Of a stretch of 64,000 bases of DNA, positions 53,125-61,504 are shown in pieces; position 1 is the first letter of the stretch, and each line of letters begins with the position of its first letter. The position numbers and the translations under genes are program-made. The notes under the pieces are model-generated. The model was given only the letters and a program-made list of their open reading frames with translations, did no database searches and had not been told where the DNA came from. The DNA is taken from positions 372,001-436,000 of the forward strand of contig BROI01000013.1 of NCBI GenBank assembly GCA_027923505.1. Direction: 5' to 3'. Source of the DNA: Mayamaea pseudoterrestris (taxonomy: Eukaryota; Bacillariophyta; Bacillariophyceae; Sellaphorales; Sellaphoraceae).

Positions 53125-53486
53125 CCTCGACCTTTTTATGAGAGTCTTTCCCTCCAGAACGAATGCGAGATGAAAGTAAAACGCGGACGGTCGATTTTCG
53201 TGGTGCAGCGTGACGAGTCTTAACGGGACTGACAGCTAATTAATGTGCAACGATGTCGCAGCGGCTCATTCAGCAAGCCGGGCGGGTCCATGTTGGTCGA
53301 TGACCGATGAAGAATCGCTTCACTGGTCAAAACATTGAAGTCGACGAAGAAGGCCCACACATCATGACTTAGTGTGGCAATCATGGCATATCGATCATGT
53401 ACAAAACCGATTAATCGCCATGCAAATATTTGGGTCGAGAGTTGCTCCTCCTTCCGTCATCTACCATCCCATAGTTCGCACGTCGA
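53125..53486. other. Divergent intergenic region, 362 bases
   Basis: Promoter region shared by BUD22 and the sulfotransferase-like gene. Nothing recognisable seen. Confidence 0.45.
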
Positions 53487-54761
53487 ATGGCAACTGTCAT
53501 CAAGTGTTGTCGACGTTCGTCATTTGCCATGACCCATCATGGACATCGCAAAAACTCGTGCATTGCTTTGTGCGTCGTTTACATGGCTTCACAGCTGGTT
53601 ATAATCTCGACGATTGTTATCTCGTCAATGAAGCAACGCGAGCTCTCGCTCGTGTACGAGTCAGTCCATGACATCTTACTTCCCGAGACGCTATTATTTG
53701 GCCAAATTCCAAACACAGCGAGTCACTCTCAAGCACATGTTATAACAATCAAGCCAACACGAGAACTGCTCCAATCTAGGGGCAAGCGCATTAGTGAACA
53801 CAAAGAGTCTAGGCTTGAGCCTCTTCACGCTGTACACTCTTTGAGCCGCCCAACACATCAATTACTCCAGGCGAAGCTAAAACAACTTGGCCGCGACAGC
53901 GAGCCTAGACTTGAGCCTCCTCATACTCCGGGAGCATTTCTTCACGTCGGCAAGACTGGAGGATCAACCGTCAGCCAACAACTTGTCAATGGCTGCCATG
54001 CATTCGTTACCAAGCCATGTCACATGGACGTCAAGAATGAATCGTACATGTCAAAGCTCACAACATATATACATACGCCTGACTTTAAAAGACTTGGCAG
54101 CAAGCCCGACTACGTATTTGATTTTTACGTTGCGACATTGAGAGATCCGCTGACGCGATTCATCAGTGCTTTTGTCTTTATGCACCCGCAAAACAAGCTC
54201 GAGTCGGAGCAGCGATTTTATAGAAGGCTTGAAGACGTTTACAAATGCTTTCCAACCATTGAGACATTCACGGAAGCGCTAGGAGACTACAACTTTCGAG
54301 AAATGGCAAGGGCAGGCAACTGCACCATGCTTGCCCGAGACATTTTGTCGAATCGATTTCGCGACGCTCACCACTTTTACTACGACACCAAGTTCATCTT
54401 GAAGAAGTTACCGCCAGAATCTCCGCTATTGGTGATCCGCAACGAGCACCTGTGGCATGACTGGGTCAGCGCGAACCAATGGCTGGGCCAAGAATCCGTT
54501 GCAACCTTCCCAGATGCTGCTGTGCGAGACTACTCCAATAGAACTTTATCTGTCAGCAAGCAATTGTCCAATCTTGGCCGACAAAGGCTTTGCAGAGGGC
54601 TAGAGCGGGAGTACCAAGCGTACTGGCAACTGATCGAATTGGCCGTCAACTTGTCACCGCAAGAAAAGATTGCGTCGTTTGAACTAGCGAGACAGTCTTG
54701 TCCAGACCTTCAATCTCTTGGTCATGCCAAATATCAAGCGCTAGTGACAGCTACAGTCTAA
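53487..54761 (+). CDS. Golgi-type carbohydrate sulfotransferase-like protein
   Basis: 424 residues. A single membrane segment near residues 28-52 (IALCVVYMASQLVIISTIVI) gives a type II layout, usual for Golgi sulfotransferases. A stem of about 100 residues with two related stretches (SRLEPLHA and PRLEPPHT) follows. The catalytic domain starts FLHVGKTGGSTVSQQ, the 5'-phosphosulfate loop for PAPS. The 3'-phosphate site is VATLRDPLTRFISAFVF. Later come YYDTKFILKKLP and LLVIRNEHLWHDW. The build matches Sulfotransfer_2-like enzymes that sulfate polysaccharides. The acceptor sugar is unknown; sulfated wall or secreted polysaccharides of diatoms are candidates. It is convergent with the isomerase gene, with 73 bases between stops. 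Confidence 0.85.
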   Translation: MATVIKCCRRSSFAMTHHGHRKNSCIALCVVYMASQLVIISTIVISSMKQRELSLVYESVHDILLPETLLFGQIPNTASHSQAHVITIKPTRELLQSRGKRISEHKESRLEPLHAVHSLSRPTHQLLQAKLKQLGRDSEPRLEPPHTPGAFLHVGKTGGSTVSQQLVNGCHAFVTKPCHMDVKNESYMSKLTTYIHTPDFKRLGSKPDYVFDFYVATLRDPLTRFISAFVFMHPQNKLESEQRFYRRLEDVYKCFPTIETFTEALGDYNFREMARAGNCTMLARDILSNRFRDAHHFYYDTKFILKKLPPESPLLVIRNEHLWHDWVSANQWLGQESVATFPDAAVRDYSNRTLSVSKQLSNLGRQRLCRGLEREYQAYWQLIELAVNLSPQEKIASFELARQSCPDLQSLGHAKYQALVTATV

Positions 54762-54834
54762 AAAAGTTGGTATATAATCGCAATGATCGATTCGTAAATA
54801 TTTTAGCGACTGAAAGGAACTCCCAATGTAGTTG

Positions 54835-55788
54835 CTACTGTGTCGTAGCGACAATTTTTTCCGTTCGAGCGGGAACCCCAGTCAATCGATCATGGGTCGG
54901 AAGATTATAGGTTGCAAAGTGTTCTGGAGGCGGATCAAAGAATGTAACATGCTTGTTCGTATGTCGGCCTTTTAACGAACCGTGCAAATCGGCCCACCAA
55001 TCCCAACCACCGCGTTCCATGATTCCAATGAACCATGGACTCCACAACAAGCCTGGGTCCTTCATCATTGCTTGCAACTCGGCCATCGTCACATACTTGT
55101 AATCGCTCACTTCCTCTGGATTTGCCTGGATTGGTAGTGCATCGTCGTCACGTTGCTGCTGGTAAAAAAGAATGTAGTCCACTTCATGCTCGCCCCAAGG
55201 TGGATTGCTTGCTCCGTACGTTTTCGTATCTGCAGCCCAGTAGTGAAACCTAGTAATGAATTGTATTTTCTCATGTTTGATGAATGGCAATGGTATCCCA
55301 AGTTCATGCTGACATTTGCGAATCGCAGCGTGCTTGATTCCAGGAAAGCTCGGATAAGCTGTATTGTCATCCACTTCGTCTGGCGTCATTCCAAACAGCG
55401 GATGACTGCAACATGTATTCGTCCATACCGATGGAAAGGTAATTTTTGAATTGGCTCTTTGTGTTAGCAGCAAGCGACCTTCGTGGTCGAATACAAACAA
55501 GGAAAATGCTCGATGCAAAAAGGCTCGTGGAGTCGTTGCGCTAAACGAGTGCCCTTCCTTTTTGGAGAGGTTCATACCGGACACTATATGATCATTCTCG
55601 TCAACAGGAATGAGAAGATCAGACTCCATCATGGCTTGTTGACTCAAACCCTCCCCATAGGTTGACATGTATCGCGGAATCAAAAGCCGATCCGCCCATT
55701 GTCTTGTGCGTGATCGAAGCGGCGGTGCAAAAGCTCGAAGTGTACCGGCACGTAGCGCCATACTAGCGTATAAGAAGCTGCGGTTCAT
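54835..55788 (-). CDS. IDI: Isopentenyl-diphosphate delta-isomerase, type I
   Basis: 317 residues. It converts isopentenyl diphosphate to dimethylallyl diphosphate for sterols, carotenoids and other isoprenoids. The Nudix-like core is clear: [40 protein letters not shown], the catalytic cysteine in [26 protein letters not shown], and the catalytic glutamate in [12 protein letters not shown]. The C-terminal [13 protein letters not shown] is also typical. The first ~45 residues are extra, Arg/Ser-rich and hold LRAFAPPL, which recalls the diatom AFAP cleavage motif, but the region before it is only weakly hydrophobic. Plastid or mitochondrial import is possible. It is not fused to squalene synthase, a fusion known in some diatoms. 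Confidence 0.95.
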   Translation of the reverse strand: MNRSFLYASMALRAGTLRAFAPPLRSRTRQWADRLLIPRYMSTYGEGLSQQAMMESDLLIPVDENDHIVSGMNLSKKEGHSFSATTPRAFLHRAFSLFVFDHEGRLLLTQRANSKITFPSVWTNTCCSHPLFGMTPDEVDDNTAYPSFPGIKHAAIRKCQHELGIPLPFIKHEKIQFITRFHYWAADTKTYGASNPPWGEHEVDYILFYQQQRDDDALPIQANPEEVSDYKYVTMAELQAMMKDPGLLWSPWFIGIMERGGWDWWADLHGSLKGRHTNKHVTFFDPPPEHFATYNLPTHDRLTGVPARTEKIVATTQ

Positions 55789-56084
55789 TTGTGTGCAAGT
55801 CCGATAGCAAAGCTTGACCTAATATGCGTCTCTTTTTCTTGATGCCATGGTGACAGTAATGGTCGTCGACGGTCGATCACGCGCAACCGAATTTGAGAAC
55901 CGCTGCGCCGCTTTTTGAAGTTTCTGCGGGCCCGGCTCGCACGAGCGCCGGTCGGCCGTAAGTATCGCAAAAACATCTTCGCCCGACTGAAGATTGGCGT
56001 TGACCTTGTCTCAACCTTTCATCCCGCTTCATTCAACGACACTCCGTCATCCGCAAGTGTTCCAATCTCACGCAAACATGCAGG

Positions 56085-57335
56085 ATGAGCTTTCGAGATG
56101 TGCCGATCGTGTCGAGCGCTCACGCGACGACGTTGCATGGAGCGAAACGTCGAGCAATACTTCCTCGCGTCATTCTTCAAGAACCATCGTCAAGCGATGA
56201 GGAAGAACCCATCATGTCTGACAATGGATACAGCTTTCACGAGCGCTACAATCAGCCATTCATTCTGCATAGCCACGGAAGGAACTCGAAGGATACAAGC
56301 TTTGACGACGCAGATCCGTTTCTTTCTATACGAGCGTTGCTTCACGACGAGTCGGATTGCTTTTTAGTTTCAAAAAGCCAAAATCAGCTCATCTACAAAC
56401 TGGACGATCTCCAAAAGCTTGTCAATGATCTAGATGTATGTCTCCGCGAGGCACAGACGCCAGAGACAGCATGGCGTTTCAAAATACTTGGCAGAACAGC
56501 CAAGGATGCCGACCAAGAACTTTGGCAGAATATGCAGGATGGCTATCGAGCAGCAAAGCAAAAGGGTGACAAGTCTGCACAAGATACGATAAGGATGATT
56601 TTACGCGATTGGGCACGAATTCACAAGACTTTACTTGCGACGTTGCGGTCGAAAGGTGCAGACTCAATGGTGCGAATGCGAACGGACGACAGCGACAAGT
56701 GCCGACCGCGTCGAATTTCGAAAAGTCCCAATGCATCACCTGAAAGAAGCGATGATTATTTTGATAAGGTGTCTCGACAAGCCGACATTGACAAGGTCCA
56801 AGAAAAGATGCATATCGTACACGACATTTACAGGGATCTGGCGCTGCTCGTTGACCAGCAGCAAGATCACATCGACACGCTTAATGACAATGTAGTAGAT
56901 GCCAAAATCATGGCCGAGGCGGCTGTCGACGAAGTTGCATGTTATGCGACAAGAAACAACTTTGTGGACGACCCATGCGGTGCCATGACGACCAGCGCGG
57001 ATCGTATCACATTGGATGACGACGACGATGGCGAGATGGATTGGTATGAATCCTTCATCAGCTACTTTGACTGCCAATCCTTGGTCGCGCCATTTCAGCC
57101 GCAAGAGAAAGTCTACGAAGTCGAGGTTATTTGCGAGAATGATGATAGTGCTGTTGAGATCCAACATGTCTATCCGCCCATTCAAGACAACGCTCCACCA
57201 CCGACTACAACACCCTGGCTGAACCACCTGCAGACACTCCCTGGCGACATTGTTTCGATTGGAACGAGTCTGCTCGAATATGAAAGTCCTATGGCATGCC
57301 ACGCGTCGCAATCTGCCGAAATTAAATTATGGTAG
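56085..57335 (+). CDS. SNARE-motif protein without membrane anchor, acidic C-terminus
   Basis: 416 residues in one exon from the ATG at 56085 (MSFRDVP). An ATG in another frame just before it gives only a short peptide. Residues 100-190 are helical and recall a syntaxin N-terminal bundle (LIYKLDDLQKLVNDLDVCL). The SNARE-like stretch lies at about 232-290: VQEKMHIVHDIYRDLALLVD followed by QQQDHIDTL, with Gln near the central layer as in Qa-SNAREs. Instead of a membrane helix there follow an acidic stretch (DDDDDGEMDWYESFISYFD) and about 80 polar residues ending in KLW. There is no CaaX box. It may be a diverged syntaxin that lost its anchor. The gene lies 4 kb from the other anchorless SNARE, and both start MSF. 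Confidence 0.7.
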   Translation: MSFRDVPIVSSAHATTLHGAKRRAILPRVILQEPSSSDEEEPIMSDNGYSFHERYNQPFILHSHGRNSKDTSFDDADPFLSIRALLHDESDCFLVSKSQNQLIYKLDDLQKLVNDLDVCLREAQTPETAWRFKILGRTAKDADQELWQNMQDGYRAAKQKGDKSAQDTIRMILRDWARIHKTLLATLRSKGADSMVRMRTDDSDKCRPRRISKSPNASPERSDDYFDKVSRQADIDKVQEKMHIVHDIYRDLALLVDQQQDHIDTLNDNVVDAKIMAEAAVDEVACYATRNNFVDDPCGAMTTSADRITLDDDDDGEMDWYESFISYFDCQSLVAPFQPQEKVYEVEVICENDDSAVEIQHVYPPIQDNAPPPTTTPWLNHLQTLPGDIVSIGTSLLEYESPMACHASQSAEIKLW

Positions 57336-57585
57336 GATGATAACTTACGCGCATTAAATACAATGAATAAGAAAGCTGTCGAAAGTATTCGCCGATCGGG
57401 TATCACTCGTATACGGTTAAGCTTTATCGCGCCATGATGCACGTGCTAAAGAAAACAAACATATGTATCAAAGATTGCTTTGCAACGTTCTAGGTCGGCA
57501 CAAGTACGACCTGTCATTTTCAAGAGACTAAACCCATCATTATATCGTACCCATCGGTCCAAATCGTCTTCATACTCCAAGCATC

Positions 57586-58857
57586 TTACGCGCCTGCCTT
57601 TGCACCAGCCCCAACCGGAACTTTCTTCTTCCTCTTTCTGCTCTTCTTTGAAGCATCCTTGGCGGCGCTTGCGGACGGTTCCGTCGTCTTTTTTGCAGCA
57701 GGCTTTCGGCGCTGAACCAACCGATCCACTTGCTTGCTCGTGCTTTGCTCCTTTCGTTTGGATAACAAGTGCTGAACAAGATTGGATACCGCTTGTCCAT
57801 CCTCCGTGACGGAGGCAACACCGGCTAAATGACTCGTACTGGTCGATGCAGTCGCTGTTGCCGAAGAGGATGCACCACCCGGCGCGGGTCTTGGTCGGGC
57901 CTTGCGATTTTCTTCGTCCTTTTGCTTCGCTTCAAAGAACTCCGAATAAGCAGGCGAAGTGAATATGGTGCCTTCCAATCGATCGCGATTATTGGCAGCT
58001 GGACGCTTCCAAACCTTTTGACTGGCCGATTCCAAGACAACCACACCGAAGAATTCTTGCTTGGCCTTGGCGTCATCTGCTGCTACAGCGGACATGGTTT
58101 CGAGAGCCTTGACCAGAGAGAAGCGGCGCTTGGCGAGTTCTGCGGAGTAGTCTACTGGTACTGCCGCTGCAGACGTACTTTCGCTTGACGTGCCGCCTTG
58201 AGTGGCGGCTGCTGTGGACGCCGCCGGAGGAATCAACGGCGCTTGCAGCACCAAGTAGACGCAACCAGGCTTTTCTCCGCGACGTCTCGTCTTTCGCGGC
58301 GGAACCATGTACATGACGCGAACCAAGGTACTGGTAGTTGGGTGAACCAGCGCTAAAGGTTTGCCAGAAGTTGGAATGATGTCGACAACAGCCAATGGTT
58401 GCGAATCCGAAACAGCTTCACCTCCATCAACTTTGTCTTTGGCATTCTCATAATTCTCTTCCTCCCCAGATCCTCCTTCCTTTTCTTTCATTTGCTTTTC
58501 AAAAGCAGCGCGAGCAGCTGCAACGGCGGCGGCATCGGAAAGACAAGTTTCAAGCGACTCAACATCAAGTTCCATATTGACATTCAACTTTTCGTTCGAT
58601 CTGCTTATCAGAGACTTGATCAACGGAGCAAGCTGCTCTGCCGTTCCATTCTTTTCAGCATTTGTAATGTTTCGAATAGTAATGCGCAACTGCGGCGCTG
58701 CTGGCGGCCCTCGACGAAAAGGAAGTTTGTTTTTAATTGTTGTTGCTGCTGCTGCTGCTGCAGCTGAAGAGGACAAGTTTTTGTCCCCTCCTGCTCCACC
58801 TCCACGACGCCGACCACGCCAGCGGGGCTTCTTTGACTTCGCTGCTTGATTATCCAT
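57586..58857 (-). CDS. UPF3: UPF3-like nonsense-mediated decay factor
   Basis: 423 residues in one exon. UPF3 links UPF2 and the exon-junction complex in nonsense-mediated mRNA decay. After a basic, Arg/Gly-rich start and an alanine run, residues 55-325 resemble a loosely kept Smg4/UPF3 domain: LRITIRNI at its first strand, an inserted Ala/Glu-rich segment, VYLVLQAPLIPP, then FFGVVVLESASQKVWKRP and EGTIFTSPAYSEFFEAKQKD, which matches the conserved GTIE.DPEY..FLE. The C-terminus is Lys/Arg-rich (KKSRKRKKK), with HLLSKRKEQSTSKQVDRLV. The family call rests mainly on the last block of the domain. It is divergent from the bL35m gene. Confidence 0.72.
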   Translation of the reverse strand: MDNQAAKSKKPRWRGRRRGGGAGGDKNLSSSAAAAAAATTIKNKLPFRRGPPAAPQLRITIRNITNAEKNGTAEQLAPLIKSLISRSNEKLNVNMELDVESLETCLSDAAAVAAARAAFEKQMKEKEGGSGEEENYENAKDKVDGGEAVSDSQPLAVVDIIPTSGKPLALVHPTTSTLVRVMYMVPPRKTRRRGEKPGCVYLVLQAPLIPPAASTAAATQGGTSSESTSAAAVPVDYSAELAKRRFSLVKALETMSAVAADDAKAKQEFFGVVVLESASQKVWKRPAANNRDRLEGTIFTSPAYSEFFEAKQKDEENRKARPRPAPGGASSSATATASTSTSHLAGVASVTEDGQAVSNLVQHLLSKRKEQSTSKQVDRLVQRRKPAAKKTTEPSASAAKDASKKSRKRKKKVPVGAGAKAGA

Positions 58858-59114
58858 ACAAGTGACGATAATGATTGTACACTCCCTGATTTACTGTGTC
58901 AATGTAAGTGATCAATTCAATCTAATGGTAAACGAGACGAAGCGACATGAATGGTTGCGATGTCGCAGTTAAAACCGCTAGGACGCGCCGGGCGACTAGC
59001 TTCGTCATGATCGCATCGAACGACAACCGCAGAGCGACGAGCCGTCGGCAAACACTTCATCGCGGTACCTCCCAGCTCAACATTGCCTATTCAGCATTAG
59101 CAAGGCCAACATCC

Positions 59115-59574
59115 ATGAGTCTACTCGCCAGGTTTGCTCACAGCGTCATGCCGTACACAGCGAGGTTATTCTCCGCGTCGCAGTTGCAACAGCCATCATC
59201 CTGCTGTAACTTGTTCTCTGGAGTATTTTGCTTGGCTCTTCGTGGCAAGCATACCATCAAAACGAACAGAAGCATTGCCAAGAGGTTTCGAGTGAGAGGT
59301 GATGGAAGTCTCAAGCGGTGAGTAGAGATCAAAGGCGATGATTACATCGATGTAACAATGGCATCCTGGCCATTTGCGATTCAACCTTTAAAGCGCTATC
59401 ATCATGTTACTGACTAACTATTATTTATTTAACTGCTGGCAAAGGATGAAGTCTGGCGTATCGCATAATACTGGGCACAGAAGCCGTTCACGAAACAATC
59501 GACTGGGTCAGTCGACGACCATTTCAAACAATAAAATGGCAGCGAAGATGAAGCAGTGTATGGGAATTTTCTAA
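59115..59574 (+). CDS. MRPL35: Mitochondrial ribosomal protein bL35m, two exons
   Basis: Exons 59115-59317 and 59445-59574 give 110 residues; the 127-base intron (GTGAGT donor, CAAAG acceptor) is phase 2. An upstream in-frame ATG at 58947 exists, but the ATG at 59115 gives a typical mitochondrial presequence (MSLLARFAHSVMPYTARLFS). The bL35 core is KTNRSIAKRFRVRGDGSLKR, then across the join MKSGVSHNTGHRSRSRNNRL. The tail ends MAAKMKQCMGIF. A plastid role cannot be fully excluded, but the N-terminus lacks a signal peptide. It is divergent from UPF3 across 257 bases. Confidence 0.87.
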
Positions 59575-59635
59575 ATAGCTTTAATATTCTGACAGAGATT
59601 GCCGTTTTGTTGAGAGTTAACTTTTTGGGTTTGCA

Positions 59636-60860
59636 GTAGATATGCATGTTTTCTTGTGCCACATAGAAAAGCAGCTCTGTGTAAGAACCCAAACCAAGCA
59701 AACAATGGCCGTGATTGTCCTTTTAGCCATTGCCACCTCGAGACAAGATATAAATGAGGTACTATGACACAATCAGTGATGGTTGACTCATGTTTTCCCG
59801 GTGACACAGGAGTAGATATGCTGTATTTCGTGCAACTGTATGCCATGCAGCAGCAGCGGCAGCACCCGCAGAAATTTGGCCATCCCCATCATTATAAAGC
59901 CTTGCCACCTTCCACCAATGTATTGGTTAGGTCAATCAACCTCAACAATCTTGGTGGTCATGCAAATCTCTCCAGTTCTGGGAATAGACCTGCTAGTTTT
60001 CCACATAGCTATGTATCATGCCGCCACACCACACCACACCCACCACACCACACCACCAGATCCTCTTGACATCTCCATCAGTTCCAAACATTTGCCACCA
60101 TGGGCCAAGATATCAATGAGGCCAAGTAACCCATGCAAACCCAGCAAGCTCAAGTTTTTGAAAAAATGTGGGAGTAGATGTGCCACATAGAAAAGCAGCT
60201 CTGTGTTTGAAGCCAAACCAATCAACCTATGGCCATGATTGTCCTTTTAGCCATTGCCACCATTAGACAAGGTATAGATGAGGTACTAAGACACATACAG
60301 TTTTGGTTGACTCGTGTATTCCTGGAGACACAGGAGTAGATATGCTGTATTCAGTGCAACTATATGCCGTGCAGCAGCAGTGGCAGCACCCGCAGAACTT
60401 TGGCCATCCCCGTCATTTGAAGTTTTGCCACCTTCAACCAAGGTATTGGTTAGGTCAATCAGTCTCAACAAACTTGGCGGTCATGCAAATCCTTCAGGAT
60501 TTGGGCGTAGACATGCTAGCTTCCACATAGCTAAGTATCATGCTGCCACACCCCACCCGCCCCACCACACCACCAGGTCCTCTGGACATCCCCATCAATT
60601 ACAAACATTGCCACCATGAGCCATGATATCAATGAGGCCAAGTTACCCATACAAACCTGAAAAGCTTAAGTTTTCAAAAGTTGTGGGAGTAGAGGTGCCA
60701 CATAGAAAAGCAGCTCCGTGTATGAATTGAGACCAATCAAACTTTGGCCATGATTGTCTTTTTAGCCATTGCCACCTTTATACAACATATAAACAAGGTT
60801 CTATGACACTTACAGCTTTTGTCAACTCATGTTTCCCGGCAACACAAGATTAGATATGCT
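59636..60860. repeat. Tandem repeat of ~520 bp, two full units and part of a third
   Basis: The marker GCCACATAGAAAAGCAGCT starts at 59658 and 60182, and a one-base variant at 60697, so units are about 524 and 515 bases long. Within each unit TTAGCCATTGCCACC, GGTACTA(T/A)GACAC-like sequence and a CAGCAGCAG-containing stretch recur in the same order. A CCACACCA-rich microsatellite is included. No transposase or transcription unit is seen. It may be a decayed local satellite. Confidence 0.85.
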
Positions 60861-61276
60861 GTATTGGAAGCCATCACCATGCCCAACACTCCGCACATTC
60901 AACCGCACCCATTTTGGCTGCAGGGATAATCAGCATTGCCCGCTGAGCCCTCCAATTTCTTTCCAATCATGTTTGTTGTCAATGATGGGCCATAAGTTGG
61001 TCAGTTGCACCTCAGCATCCATCACCATGTATGTATGCCACGGTGAGACTGAGAAGATTCAACAACTTGTTGGATCTGCTAGCGGTGCACCTCAAGTGGC
61101 AGGTGAGACTTCCAAAATGGTCTGCAGACCCCATAATACAACCAATATGTACTTGAACAATGATTGGGACTCATAGACTTGTCCATTTGGGTGTGGAAGC
61201 CATCACAGTGAAGATTTCCAGCGACAGCAATGGCTGCACTAGCAAATGCTTCTCACTCAATAGGATTGAATGGAGA
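60861..61276. other. Intergenic region, 416 bases
   Basis: This lies between the 520-bp repeats and the retroelement end. Apart from short echoes such as CCATCACCATG appearing twice, I see nothing. Confidence 0.4.
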
Positions 61277-61504
61277 CTGTTATTAAGAGCAACAACAAGA
61301 GCAAAGGACTCGAGTAATTGCAACTGCTACAACAACGAAGGCGTTGGTGATTAACTGAGAGGATTTAATTAACTGCTATTGATTTACCTCGCTCGCCCAT
61401 CGTGGGCATCACGATTGCTCGTCCACGATGCCGTTGGGGCGTCAACTTACACATATAGTAAGAGAGGTGCTTGCACCTCGGTAGGAAGGTAGGATACACC
61501 TTCA
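61277..61504 (-). repeat. Probable long terminal repeat (3' LTR) of the copia-type element
   Basis: On the minus strand the segment begins TGAAGG, right after a purine-rich tract (GAGGGAGAG, then a few bases), and ends AACA, so it has TG...CA ends and is about 228 bases. It follows directly on the RNase H end of the element. The partner LTR is outside the window, so the borders are not confirmed. Confidence 0.42.
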
